Part shown: positions 11,901-22,518 of the stretch, piece by piece | How positions within the stretch are numbered: the first letter of the stretch is position 1 | Layout: each line of letters starts with the position of its first letter | From: Chlorella sorokiniana | Lineage: Eukaryota > Chlorophyta > Trebouxiophyceae > Chlorellales > Chlorellaceae | Assembly: GCA_025917655.1 (NCBI GenBank) | Contig: CP084614.1 | Span: forward strand, 1,798,001 to 1,862,000 | Direction of reading: 5' to 3' | DNA length: 64,000 nucleotides | Position numbers and translations under genes: made by a program | The notes under the pieces: generated by a model | The model's input: only the letters and a program-made list of their open reading frames with translations | What the model was told of the DNA's origin: nothing | Databases searched by the model: none

Positions 11901-12837
11901 CTGGAGAGGAGCGAGGCGGATACGGCGGCCCCCGCGAGCCGCCCCTGGTTGCGGCCGCCCCACCATGCCGGCTCTGCCACAGCTTCGGCTGCCGCTGGGC
12001 AAGGCTTGCAGGCGGGCGGTGGCCGGCGGCGCGCCGGGGGCGCTTGCGAGGCAGCGGGGGGGAGGAGGCACCAGCAGACCACGACTCTTTCCCCTTTGGG
12101 CTGGCCCCTGAAGAGGGCGCCCTCGATGCGGGCGCCCCTGGAGCAGCGGCTGCGGGCATGCCTTCTCCATTTGCAGACGCAGCGCAACAAACCGCGGCCC
12201 CCTCCACAGCCATGCTGCACGCGGGCACAGCAGCAGCGGCTGGGGCCCTTGCGGGCCGCCTGCACAGCCAGATGAGCCTCACGAACGCTTCCCCGTTCGC
12301 CCAGCTGTCCATCTGCGAGAGTGCCCCGGCGAGGGTGAAGGCGCCGCGTGGCGGGGTGGGCTCGCCCGTCTGCACAGCGCCAGGCCGCCCAGCGCGGGTG
12401 TGCGGCAGGGCAGCGGGCTGACCACCCTGCACCAGCATATGGAACGCTCGGCATCCATCCCCGCCGCCGCCGTCAGCCTGCAGAGCCAGCCTTGCGGCGT
12501 GCCCCAGCAGACGAGCATCGGCAGCGTCGCCGCAGCTCCCGCCTGCCCAGCTCGTGCTGAGCCTGAACAGGCGGGCTGTGCGGGCAACAGCGGTTCCACT
12601 CTCCCCACAGCCTCCTCTCCGCTGGACCCCCCTTCCTTTGCCTCGGTGGCTGATGCCGCCGCTGGCGTCGCCCAAGCACGGAAAAGCCTTGATGCACCCG
12701 GTGTGCTTGACGCTGCTGCTCTTCTTGCCTGCCTCCAGACCACGTTGGGGACGGCCTGCTGTCTGTGTTTGACCATGAATGATAAGCTTCGCAAATTTGA
12801 CTCAGTTCTCTCCAAAATGACCATGGCAGCATCGTAA
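8926..12837 (+). CDS. Raf-like (TKL-type) protein kinase
   Basis: A protein kinase spread over about ten exons: 8926-8952, 9085-9717, 9797-9969, 10143-10217, 10443-10602, 10736-10855, 10983-11045, 11224-11289, 11502-11698 and 11829-12837. The first ~270 residues are disordered. They include a His/Gln repeat (QHAQQHEQQHAQQHEQ) coded at 9797-9860. The kinase domain then shows the glycine loop GGFAEVFVG, VAVK with the ATP lysine, IRHPNIVLFMGWCW, the catalytic loop HLDLKSPNILV, DFGLSR, WMSPEVLR, DVYSYGVVLWECLTGLLPW and QRPLF. The sequence matches Raf-like MAPKKKs. The usual HRD arginine is Leu, so this is a non-RD kinase. A Ser/Ala-rich tail ends at the stop at 12837. The short first exon is the least certain. 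Frame breaks occur at 9917-9919 (just before the glycine loop) and twice in the tail (about 12050 and 12400). The intron after 11698 uses a GC donor. Confidence 0.88.
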
Positions 12838-13277
12838 CCCCACTGATTCTTTGGGAAGCTTTTGCCTACGCCAAACATATTTGCAAGGGCCCCTTTCCTT
12901 GATGGGGTATCCCGTGAAAGTCCTGGGCCATTGCTGCGACTTTTTCTAGCATCCTTTTCCAGAATCACATACGCACTGGGTAGGCTGTCAAAATTTGGCT
13001 GAATCAAACGTGCCAATATTCTCCATGCCGCACTGGTGCCTTTTGCCTCGTCACCCCACTGCCACAGACTTAGATATTAACTGGAACAATGTATTGAAAC
13101 TAAGCATGACTGTCTATGAACTGAGAAACGACACCCAAGAGGCCCTTGCCCGATTACCCTAGTTGTGGTGATGTGCATGCTTTGCTGGCGCTACCAAAGC
13201 CTCACATGAGCGCAGAATGTCGAGCGACGCGTGAATGCCTCGAATCTTGCGTGGTGTGGGCGATAGCTATACTCACG
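12838..13277. other. Intergenic between kinase and carbonic anhydrase genes
   Basis: The interval is moderately AT-rich. It holds the kinase 3' end and the upstream region of the carbonic anhydrase. An open frame runs from 13146 into the first exon of the anhydrase, so an earlier start cannot be fully excluded. I see no other gene. Confidence 0.4.
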
Positions 13278-14833
13278 ATGTGCTCAGCGGATCAAGCGGC
13301 ACGCAAGGCTCAAGCCGTCAAGGAGATTGAGGCTCGCCTGGCCGCCAACAAGTGCGCGACTTATACAGCTTACCGTACACATGCCTGTTACTGTTTGTGC
13401 TGCGCAAATGCCACCGCGATGGCGCCGCCCCTACTACTACATACCGCCGCCACTCTAGCCCTCGCCATGGCACCAGACTCGGCTGCCCCTCACCTACTTT
13501 TGCCCCTCGCCTACCTGCTGCCATTCAGGGCGTGGTCGCGATCATTGGAAGAAAAGTCACCCGGGTACTTCAACAAGTTGGTGGGCCTGAGGCGCCTGAG
13601 GTGCTCTGGTGAGGACGGCGTGCACCCGGCACGGAGAAACAGCGCAAAGCGCTTGGCCTGCTGGGCTGTATGGCCGTGGCCCTCCCTCCCCGCCGTTCCA
13701 TTCTCCCGTGTCGCTGAGCCGCCTCCCTGCCGCGGCGCCGGGGGTGCAGGATTGGCTGCGCGGATGCGCGGGTCCCTGCCAACGAGCTGATTGGTCTGCG
13801 GCCTGGGGAGGTGCTGGTGCAGCGCAACGTGGGCAACATCGCGTCCTTCAAGGACATGAACCTCATGAGCTGCCTGGGTATGCGGTGGCAGGTGCGCACC
13901 GCGTGTTCAGTAGGCTGCAGGCGAGGAGCCTGGCCGCCTGCAGGTCGGTCTGAGATGCCGGGCGCTGCTCGCTGATTCGCTGGTCGGGGAGCTGCATGGC
14001 GCACCTCCCCAGCTGCCCACCGCGCACCGGCTCGGCCCCCGTCCCAACCTGGCCCTCTGCAGTGCTCCGCGTGAAGCACATCATCGTGTGTGGGCACTAC
14101 GGCTGCGGTGCCGTGGAGGGCGTGCTGCAGGACCCCATCCCGGGCAGGACCTCCGGTGCGCGGCCGGGCTGCACTGCCAACCCGGCACGCCCTACTCCAC
14201 TCCACCACCGCCCACCCCCTTTTTCAAACAACAATCACAACAACAACAGCTTTCCCCTTTCCCTGCCCCGCAGCCCTGGCCAACCTGTGGATCCAGGATG
14301 TGCGAGACACGCTGGAGAAGAACGTGGAGGCGCTGCGCGAGCTGGAGGGGCAGGCGCGGCGCGACAAGCTGGCGGAGCTCAACGTCATGCGCCAGGTGTT
14401 CAACGTCTGCACCTCGCCCGTGGTGCAGCAGGCGTGGGATGCGGGCGCCAGCTGTCGGTGCACGGCCTCGTCTACGCGCTGGGCGACGGCATCCTCAAAA
14501 CCATCTACAGTGAGTGCTGCGGCGGGCGGGAAGCGGGGCCCCTTAGGGAGGGGCACTGCCTGCATGCAAGGGCCGGGTGGGTTGGTCAGGCGAGGTCCCG
14601 CTGCAGCGGGCCTGAAAGCAGACAACTCCGGCAGCCCCCGCAGACCTGCCCTCCTCACCAATCTGCTCCCTTCTGCTGCTGCAGCCACCGAAGCAAGGGA
14701 TCAGCAGCCAGGCAGCTTCCTGCGCAGCGGCAGCACGCGCTCCATCTTCGCCTCCAGCTTCGCCACCGCCTCAGTGCCCGCCGCAAAAGCAGAGTCTCCA
14801 GATGAAGCAGTGCGCATGTCATTTGAGGTGTGA
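13278..14833 (+). CDS. Beta-type carbonic anhydrase
   Basis: Interconverts CO2 and bicarbonate using zinc. Exons are 13278-13351, 13529-13608, 13750-13891, 14063-14154, 14274-14509 and 14685-14833. The reading gives MCSADQAARKAQAVKEIEAR, then NKAWSRSLEEKSPGYFNKLV, IGCADARVPANELIGLRPGE with the zinc Cys and Asp-Arg dyad, QRNVGNIASFKDMNLMSC, VKHIIVCGHYGCGAVEGVL with the His and second Cys ligands, and HGLVYALGDGILKTIY. All catalytic residues are intact. No transit peptide is visible, which suggests a cytosolic enzyme. A Ser/Ala-rich tail of about 50 residues ends in EAVRMSFEV. Three single-base breaks (about 13583, 13876 and 14443) fall in G runs inside conserved blocks; correcting each restores the canonical sequence. 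The start is the ATG at 13278, chosen because family similarity begins shortly after it. Confidence 0.93.
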
Positions 14834-15312
14834 GGGTGTTCGTAGTGCACATGGCAACATCAATTTTGCCCCATTGCACATGCCCAAACGAATGAACCTC
14901 ACCAGCGCTCGAACTCCTGCACTGAACCTTTACCCCGGAGCCCTACAGCTTTTTGTTTACATGAGTTTTTGCAGTCTACTTATTTGTACAACAGGTTTCA
15001 ATCGACCCATCAATCACAGAGGCAAAAATCTGTAACGCCTGGAAAAGCTCAACAAAATTCAGTTATCTGGCGCACCAATGGCAGAGCATGGTCTGTGGAT
15101 TCACTCAAACTTGCGCCCACTGCCCACAAGAAAGCAGAGGCCATCAGAGGGCACACAATGGTAAAAGGAAGTGAAGGGGTTCAGGCTCATCTGGATAAAA
15201 TCAACGTGGGGATGTTCGTCAGGGCAGCAAAATTCGGCCAGTCAACGTTTTCAAGACCCATGTTAAAGGGCAGATGCAGCGCAAGGCGGCGTCAAGGATT
15301 GCAAGCCACGGC
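14834..15312. other. Convergent intergenic region with shared 3' signals
   Basis: Lies between the 3' ends of the carbonic anhydrase (plus) and of the first membrane-protein paralogue (minus). It is clearly more AT-rich than the flanks. A TGTAA at 15031-15035 is a candidate polyadenylation signal for the anhydrase. No gene is seen. Confidence 0.5.
15031..15035 (+). terminator. Candidate polyadenylation signal TGTAA (carbonic anhydrase)
   Basis: TGTAA about 200 bases after the carbonic anhydrase stop. TGTAA is the usual polyadenylation motif of chlorophyte green algae. Confidence 0.5.
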
Positions 15313-16728
15313 TCAGGCGACAGCGGAGGCCACCATCTGAGCCGCCATCATCATCAGAGCCAGAGGCATCTCCACCTGTGCAGCAACCACAGGCCCCCGG
15401 TGGACACACAAGTCGTGGAGAGGAGGGGTCAACCGCGGCGCAGTGCCATCAGCAGCAGCTGCACGCGGCATTGCTGGACCCAACCCCGCCATCATCCCAC
15501 CCTTCAAGCTCGTGACCTAATCAGCACAAAACATGACCATGATCACACACACACAACTCGTGCCACCCCGCCACACCTGCTTGTAGAATGCCCAGGCGGC
15601 CAGCGCCACAAAGGCCACCTCTTGGGGCGACTGGATGGTGGAGGTGTCGCGGTACTGTGCCACCAGCTTCCACAGCGCGCTCAGCCCAAACGCAGCCACC
15701 AGCCACTGCGCAGACAAGCCCTTGTAGATGGCGGCGACCAAGGTCGCCATCCACACCCAGCGCGACTGCTGGAAGGAGGGCAGCTTGTCCAGCTGCGTGG
15801 CAGCAGGGCAAGCGGCAGCAGGGAGCAGGCCACCATGAGCGGGGCCTGGCAGGAGGGACGGACCGTGGCGCGGCGTGCGGGCGGCGCATCCTGAAGAACC
15901 TCCACTCACCCAGAGGTAGCCGAAGAGGAAGGTGGCGGCCTCGAAAGGGGCGATCCTGCCCAGGCCGTTGAGGGCGTTCACCGCCAGGAAGATGGGGCCT
16001 GCAGCGCGGGATGCGGCACGTGGGCAAGCTGTGCATGGACGGTGCATCAATTGGGGTTGCCCCACAGGCGGCCCTAGCCGGTGCTACCCAACAGGCACCC
16101 CTGGCCGCTGGTGTAGCCCTGCACATGGCGACCCACCCACGGTTCCGCCAATCACGTCGCTGCCCTTGGCCTGGTCGGCGATGGTGAGGGCGCCCCAGGC
16201 AAGGGTGTACCTGCAGGAGGGGCAGGAGGGATGCGGCAGGTGGGGACGCTGTGCATGCACAGAGGTGCGACCCAGGGTGTCCCTTGGGTCGCATGCATCT
16301 GGTGTTGGGGGTCATCTCACCATGCCAGGGCATTGTAGATGTGGGAGGCAGTCAGCTGGAAGCTGCAGGGTGAGGAAGGGAGAGAACCAGGCGAGGGTGA
16401 GGTGGCGGATAGCGGAAGATTTGTCGGGCGTACTGCCAGCCTCCCGCGCCGTCGCGCGGCTCTTGTGCAGGCTGCCGTGCCAGGCTCACCTGGTGACCTT
16501 GGCCTGCGCGGCCAGCACAGTGGCTGCATAGCCTGCCAGCGTGAGCCACTGGGGCAGCTCCTCCCTGGCCTCGCCCTCCAATGGGATGGCGTCCGAACCC
16601 GGCAGGGCGTTCGTGGCCAGGCGGCGCCGGCTGGGCACGGCCTGGCGGGCAGGAAGCGCGCTGTGACGGCGAGCAAGGGGGCTCAAGGGGCTCACATGGA
16701 CAGAGGCGCGCACGGCAACGGCCAGCAT
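15313..16728 (-). CDS. Unrecognised plastid-type membrane protein, tandem copy A
   Basis: The ATG at 16728 (MLAVAVRASVHVSPLSPLAR) opens a Ser/Arg/Ala-rich leader like a chloroplast transit peptide. Exons then give ELPQWLTLAGYAATVLAAQA, TASHIYNALAWYTLAWGALT, GPIFLAVNALNGLGRIAPFE, ATFLFGYLWV, SRWVWMATLVAAIYKGLSAQ, WLVAAFGLSALWKLV and VEMPLALMMMAAQMVASAVA, with the stop at 15313. I count about five to six hydrophobic segments, so an integral membrane protein is likely. It is homologous along its length to the next gene on the left-to-right map (17058-18183), with the same exon order. I do not recognise the family, and no enzymatic motif is visible. No frame break was seen in this copy. Two consecutive introns share a near-identical 30-base segment (see findings). 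Confidence 0.7.
16008..16257 (-). repeat. Duplicated intron-end segments in two consecutive introns
   Basis: The stretches 16008-16037 and 16228-16257 match at 27 of 30 positions. On the coding (minus) strand each lies just before a 3' splice site of consecutive introns in the membrane-protein gene, copy A. Confidence 0.6.
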
Positions 16729-17057
16729 CTTGAGAACGGGCGGAACGGTGAGACACGCTGTGAAGTGGGGCTCGGACGGCGTTAAGGGCCGATCGCTCTC
16801 CAAAGAAAGTTACACAAGTCGATCAAGCAAGGCAAAAGAGCGCAGGGCAGGCTGCGAAACCTGGATCGCTTCTTCCGACAGCTTGAAGTACATTGCCCGT
16901 TTGAGGTACTGCTTTAATTGTTGAGAGGAGATGTCGAAGACATCAAGTCGAAAAACACCCACGAGAGTCATACACAGCAACAAGAAACGCCCCCGGGCAG
17001 CCATGCCACAGATCGGGAGGGAGTGGTTCCAAAGGCAATGAGGTCAGCCCAAGCCCC
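16729..17057. other. Spacer between tandem paralogues
   Basis: Holds the upstream region of copy A and the 3' end of copy B, both on the minus strand. A minus-strand TGTAA (TTACA at 16810-16814) may be the poly(A) signal of copy B. No gene is seen. Confidence 0.45.
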
Positions 17058-18183
17058 TCAGGCAATTGCAGAGGACACAATCTGTGCACCCATCAGCACC
17101 AGAGCCACAGGTGTCTCGACATGTTTGTAGAACGCCCAGAAAGCCAGCGCCAGGAAGGCCAGCTGCTTGAGGTCCTGCTCCTGTGACAGGCGCCATGCGC
17201 GCTCAGGCCATACGCCGCCACCAGCCACTGCGCGGACAAGCCCTTGTAGATGGCGGCGACCAGTGTGCCCAGCCACACCCAGCGCGAGTACTGGAAGGTG
17301 GGGAGCTTGTCCAGCTGCGCAAGGGCGGCAAACGACAGAATGGACAGGTTGATGGACTGCTGGGAGCGCCAGAAGCCGTCTGCACTGGCAGCGCGCGGTG
17401 CCGGTGCCAGCACGGCAGCTGCCACCAGAGCCCACGCACCCACTGGAAGCCAAACAGGAAGGCGGCAGACTCAAGGGGGCCACCCTGCCGCCGAAGCCGT
17501 TCACGGCGTTGATGCCCAGGAAGGCGGGGCCTGCACGGCAGGGGCGGCGCGGCGGCTGGCTGCTGCCCGCACTGCACGCTGGGCATGGCTCGAGCGGCAG
17601 GATGCGTGGGCTCGCCACGCTGTGCTGGAAAGCTCACCGACCACGGTGCCGACGGTGTCGTACTGGCCGCGCGTCTCCCGGTCCAGCAGGTTGATGGCGG
17701 CCCACAGCACGGTGTACCAGCTCAGCGCCGTGTAGATGTGAGATGCCGACAGGTGGAAGCTGCGCAGGGAGGGAGGGCGGCAGCGGGCAGCGCGTAACTG
17801 CGGGCCCAGCAAGATGCAGCCCCGGCAGCTCCATTGCTTGCACAGCGACTGACCAGCCCGTCACACCCGGGCAAGGGCGTGCAGCCATGCAAGCCCGAGC
17901 GTGCCCACCTGCCAATCCTGGCTTTCTCGGCCAGCAGGGCACCTGCATAGCCCAACAGGGTCAGCCACTGCGGCAGCTCGCTCTTCACGTCGTCATCCAG
18001 CGGCAGCTGCTCGCTGCCCGGCAGCGCCCTTGGCGGCGGCACCCTGCTAGGTGCAACTTGAACTCGCCGCTGGGCAGGTCCGAAGCTGATTGGGCTGCTG
18101 TTGTAGATCTTGGGGTGGTGGAAGCTGCGGACAGGGCATGCGGGTTGCGCAATGACGCAAGGAGCGAGTGCCATCGCGGGCAT
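17058..18183 (-). CDS. Unrecognised plastid-type membrane protein, tandem copy B
   Basis: Paralogue of the gene at 15313-16728. The ATG at 18183 (MPAMALAPCVIAQPACPVRS) begins a transit-peptide-like leader. The body reads ELPQWLTLLGYAGALLAEKA, SASHIYTALSWYTVLWAAIN, GPAFLGINAVNGFGG, SAAFLFGFQWV, SRWVWLGTLVAAIYKGLSAQ, WLVAAYGLSA, AFLALAFWAFYKHVETPVAL and VLMGAQIVSSAIA, ending at 17058. Blocks such as LPQWLTL-GYA, ASHIY-AL-WYT and RWVW--TLVAAIYKGLSAQWLVAA are nearly identical to copy A while linkers have drifted, so both copies appear to be kept under selection. Two single-base breaks (about 17199 and 17473) fall inside conserved blocks and correct to match copy A. The function is unknown to me. 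Confidence 0.68.
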
Positions 18184-18466
18184 TTCACTTTTGGGCACGG
18201 TTTCGGGATGGGTCACAAACGCTGCAAGTTGATGAGATGCGTGATCAAATCAAGTTCTGGGCCTCAAACAGGATACTGGCGCGATAAATCGATGGGAACA
18301 ACTGTGAGCAGGACGACAAAGTACATGGCGGTGTAGGGGCGCGCTTGTGGGTTTTAGCCCCTAAAGTGAATGTACCACCTCATAAAGCAACAAGAGGAGA
18401 AGCGTTGCCACAGTCAGCCTTCTAGTGCCAAGGCTCAATTGAAGTTTGCTGCTGTGCGACGTGTGT
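18184..18466. promoter_or_regulatory. Short divergent interval, likely bidirectional promoter
   Basis: Separates membrane-protein copy B (minus) from the coiled-coil gene (plus) by 283 bases. It is AT-richer than the flanking coding sequence. No specific element was recognised. Confidence 0.4.
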
Positions 18467-19892
18467 ATGGGGACGAGCAATGAATCATCCCAACTGCAGA
18501 CTCAACTTCTGCAGCTGAAGGAGCAGCTTGCCGAGGAGCAGCTGCTGCGGCGCCAAGCTGAGGAGGCGGTGGAGCAGGCAGCAGCCAACTGCTCTCGCCT
18601 TCAAAAGGCACGCGATGAGCTGGCCGCAGCCCTGCTCGCTGCTGAACGGAGAGCTGCTGAGGCGGAAGAGGAGCAGCTGCGTGCCGAAGCCACCGCCGCA
18701 GCACTAGAGCAAGCGCTGCGTGAGCAACAGCTGGCGGCAGAGGCGGCGGGGCCCGCAGCGCCGCTGTCTCCTAGCAGCGAGCCACCGGAGCCTGGGGCGA
18801 GGCAGGGTGACTCTGCGATGACTGCGGATCTGGAGATCCTGCTGGCTGAGCTGGACCAGGAGCGGCAGCGCAGCGAGGAGCTGGTGCGCACGCTGGAGGC
18901 GGCGGAGCGGGAGGCGGTGGCGGCCACCGAAAAGCTGCTGCGTGCACAGCAGCGCATCAAGCAGCTGGAGAGCGGCGGCAAGCGCGGCCTGTTTGGTGGC
19001 GTGAGGAAGTCGGGTTCGGCGGCAGCGCTGGCCCCGATGCCGGGGGCCCGCAGACGGCGGCGGCGGCGAGGAGGGCGCCGCGGCGTTGCAGCAGCGCATC
19101 GCTGCGCTCAAGGCCAGCCGCGACAAGCTCATCGCCGCGTTTGATGCGCAGGCGGCGGAGGTCGAGCGCCTGTCGGGGGACAACGCCGCGCTGGCGCAGG
19201 TGGGCGGCGTGGTTGCGCGGGTGGGGCGGCATGCATCAGCCATGCATGACGTGCGGCTGAGGGCGGCACTCGAACTACGCGCCGCTGGCCGCCTCTGCCT
19301 GCGCGCAGGCTGTGTCGCAGCTGAAGGACGCGGCGGCCAAGTGGGAGGCGCAGGCCCAGGGCAGCCTAGCCCAGAACGAGCGGCTGAAGGACCTGCTGGA
19401 GGAGAGCGCCACGTGGGGCCTGCCGCCCGCCGCCGCCGCTGCCGATGCTCGGGCGGCGGCGGCGCAGGCGGGGCCGGGCGGCGAGGCCACCGCGGCGGCG
19501 GTGGCCGGGGGAACTCTGCTGCGCTGGCCGCGCTGTGTCAGCGCTTTGAGCGCGCTCTGCTGCTGGAGAAGGCGCGCAGCGCGCAGCTGGACATGCAAGT
19601 CAGGTGCCCTGCGCTGCAGATTGAGGGGGCCCTTCGGCCCGACCCGCGTTTGTGCCGCTGCCAGCCTGTGGAGCCTGTGCCCCCTCCCGCCTTCCAGCAG
19701 GCACACACCGCACATGCCTCCATCCTGCTGGCCCCCCCGCAGGGCGCTGTGTGCGGAGCTGACGCGTGCGGGGCAGAGCAGCGGCGCGATGCAGGCGGCC
19801 CTGCTGCCCATGCTGGGCGGCATCGAGGCGCGCCTGGCGCAGGTGCTGGGCATGCGGCCGCGGGCGCGGCGCTGCAGGCGGCTGCAGGCTAG
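18467..19892 (+). CDS. Coiled-coil protein of unknown function
   Basis: The ATG at 18467 (MGTSNESSQLQTQLLQLKEQ) is followed by long heptad-rich helix: LAEEQLLRRQAEEAVEQAAA, MTADLEILLAELDQERQRSE, EAVAATEKLLRAQQRIKQLE, LQQRIAALKASRDKLIAAFD, QLKDAAAKWEAQAQGSLAQN, CQRFERALLLEKARSAQLDM and LCAELTRAGQSSGAMQAALL. Introns interrupt after about 19200 and twice later. I do not recognise a defined domain; tethering or cytoskeletal roles would be guesses. Frame breaks occur near 19035-19045 (in a GGGGG run), at 19507-19511 and probably near 19860. The last decides the end: one frame stops at 19892 after an Ala-rich tail, another at 19932. I prefer 19892. Confidence 0.65.
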
Positions 19893-20088
19893 GCGCTGGC
19901 GCAGGCAGCCGCTCTTGCCCCGCCCCAACTGAGCCACATGTATTGAACCTCACCAACCTCTGACCAAACTTCACGGCACTGCTGACGCGGTAACAATCTT
20001 TCCTTCTTGCCAGGGATGTACGATGCTTGCACGTCCAGTCAAGTCCCAGGCACGGCTCGGTCGGCAAGCAGCGCCTGCAGCGCTGGCC

Positions 20089-22050
20089 TCAGCGCGCCGC
20101 GCCGCCCTTCCTCTTCTTGCTGCTGGGGGCCGGCTTCTCTCGGTGCCAGTCCACCCCTTCCTTGGTGCACCTGTTCACCAGGCGGTTGTGGGTGCTCAGC
20201 AGCTTCATGTAGTTCTTGTGCTGGCCCGCCAGCTTCCGCTCCAGCTCCGCCGCCTTCTTCTCGGCCGCCTGCGCCTCCTGCTTTGCGGCCTCCACGTCCT
20301 TGGCCATCTGCGGAGCACGCACCCACAGCGATTCCGCTCCTCAACTTTGCGTGTTTGCACGCAAGCCAGGCTCCGCATGCCCCCTGTGATGAGCAGCGCC
20401 CAGCGCCTGGGCCGTGGGCGGGGGCAGGCGCGCCGCCGCTGCAGCCCACCTTGGAGTGCACGTTGCTGGTGCACCGCGCAAACAGGCTGGTCAGCTCCAG
20501 CAGGTGGGCCTGCGGGCAGGGAGGGTGAGGCGGGTGGGGACTCGGAAGACCCCGCCACACTGCCCTGGCCAGCCGCCCAGGGAAGCAGCAGAGCAGCCTG
20601 CCGCCACGCAGGCAGGTCGGCAGCCGCCCAAGCGTTGCCCACCTGCTGCAGATCCGCCAGCTGCTCCTTGCCCTGGCAGAGCGCCGACGACGCCTGCAGA
20701 GCCGTGTCCGCCGCAATGCTCGCCTGTGGGAGCAGCAGGGGAGATGCGGAAAGGGCCATCCAAGCTGGTGCGCGGGCACACGGCAACGCAGTCGGCGGGG
20801 AGGACGCGCGTGTACGGCTGCGTGCTGCAGGCGCACGGCGGCAAGCTCGCCTTCCCCCCGCCCCATGCCCAGACGCACGCACCGCACGCACAGCTGGCTC
20901 ACCTCATCCAACAGCATGCTGGTGGCCCGGCTGAACAGCTCCCGGTAGTTGTGCTTGCTGGCCAGCGCAAGCACGTCCAGCCAGTCGGCGTGGCCCTCGC
21001 GCCGCGCCGCCGCCTGCTGCTGCTGGTCTGGGGGCCCGATGCGCAGCTTGAAGGCGTCGCTCATGAACACCGGCCTGCGGCGTGTGTGTGGGGGAAGGGG
21101 GCGTGATGAGCAGCACAGCGCTCTTGCCAGGCTGATGCGACGGGGGCAGGCAGTACGGGTCGCCGCTGTGTGTTGCAGCGCGGCGGGTTGATGCGGGTGC
21201 CGCTGCCCAGGCTGTGCAGGGTGAGGCTCACCTGCAGGCCTCCATGATGTCGCCCGCCTCGTACTTGTCCGCCAGCTGGAACACCTGCACCAGCAGCGCA
21301 GGGTGCGAAGGACATCAGCGGCGCGTCTGCCTGCCACCAGCACGCGCCGCCCCAGGTGGAGCCAGCAGCCCCGCCAGCGGCGGCGGCGCCTGGCCCCCGC
21401 ACCTTCAAGACGGTGTCGGGCCTTATCTGTGTCGATCGGGTGTACAGCAGGTCCAGCAGGAGGGGCTTCAGCTCGTAGTAATCCTCAACCACAGCCACCT
21501 GGCAAGGCAGAGCGGCTCGGGCGGGCGTTGGAGGGTAAGGGTGGGCACCGAGCGGCGCGGCAGCGCCGGTGCGGTGAGCGTGGCAGCCGCGCTGGCCTGG
21601 CCCCCTCACCTCCTCCTCCTCGCACGCCTCCAGCAGGGCCCGGAAGAAGCCGCACGCGCGCAGAAGGATGAGGCGGTGCACGCCGATGCGCCGGCCATCG
21701 GAGGTCCTCAGCACGAGGTCGCAGGCCTCGCTCGGGGAGTAGGCAAAGTCTGGAGGGTTGGGCTTCTGGCGCTTGGCTGCGCGCGCTTCCTGGGCCCCGC
21801 CGTCGCCTGGCGCAGCACCCGGCGCATCGCCTGCGGCTTGGGCAGGACCTCCTGGCCCCTCCCCCGCTGCAGCAGCGGCGGCAGGGGCGGCGGCAGGAGC
21901 GGCGGCAGCGCCCCCGACTGCGGGAGGCTGGGCTGCACCGGCGCCATCTTGTTGCTGAGGCTGTTCTGGTGCTGCGGCTTGCTGCTCTTGCGCTTGCAGC
22001 GCACCCTGCCCATGTTGAAGAACCGCGGCCTCGTTGGCCTCCATGGGCAT
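20089..22050 (-). CDS. BTB/POZ domain protein with C-terminal coiled coil
   Basis: Starts at the ATG at 22050 (MPMEANEAAVLQHGQGALQA). A long Gln/Ala/Pro/Gly low-complexity region ends in the basic motif AAKRQKPNPP. The BTB fold follows: CDLVLRTSDGRRIGVHRLIL, LRACGFFRALLEACEEE, VEDYYELKPLLLDLLYTRST, FQLADKYEAGDIMEAC, AFKLRIGPPDQQQQ, DWLDVLALASKHNYRELFSR. Then come helical exons (ASIAADTALQASSALCQGKE; LLELTSLFARCTSNVHSK) and a coiled coil (AKDVEAAKQEAQAAEKKAAE). The tail SSKKRKGGAAR ends at 20089. About seven exons, all with clean borders. BTB proteins usually act as CUL3 adaptors or transcriptional co-regulators; the two basic clusters suggest nuclear location. No frame break was noticed in the coding exons. 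Confidence 0.85.
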
Positions 22051-22518
22051 GAATTGTCCAAAAGTTCGCAATTCAGTCGATAGAAGAGGTTCTTGCGTTG
22101 TTTTTGAGAAGGGGCTCTTGGATTTGTACGTGGCGTCCTGCTCCTCCGGCTCCTCACCCTCCGCTGGGCCCTTGTCACAGGATTGTGCACCCCCTCCATG
22201 CTTTGTGGACTTGTGTGCAGGCGTTGTCTACACATCCAAGGCTCACTGGTGAGAGGAAGCTCGCTCAGGCTCAGCCCCAACCTCAGCGGTGAGCGGGTGG
22301 GAGGCAGGGGGCAGCGATGCAGTGAGACTGTGCCGGGCTCGTGCAAAGTGCAGAGTGCTGCATGGTACGTGGCGGGGCCCGCCCTGGCGCTGGCGCCCTC
22401 GCCACCTCCGCATCCCTCGCCAAGCACCCACACAGCCAGCACATCCCCTCCTGCAGGCCAGCGTCTCCTTGGAAACAGTCGGGCAGCAGAGGTGTCTCCC
22501 AGTCATCTCGCTGCGGCA
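22051..22518. promoter_or_regulatory. Divergent intergenic region, likely bidirectional promoter
   Basis: This is 468 bases between the BTB gene (minus) and the erythromycin-esterase-like gene (plus). Open frames cross it but show no recognisable protein. No specific element was identified. Confidence 0.4.

Noticed and set aside
13570-13900. Programmed ribosomal frameshifting in carbonic anhydrase
   Set aside because: Three separate breaks in one enzyme, all in G runs and without a slippery site plus structure, fit sequencing error far better.
15040-15300. Possible transposable-element remnant in the AT-rich convergent interval
   Set aside because: No terminal repeats, target-site duplication or enzyme motif could be seen.
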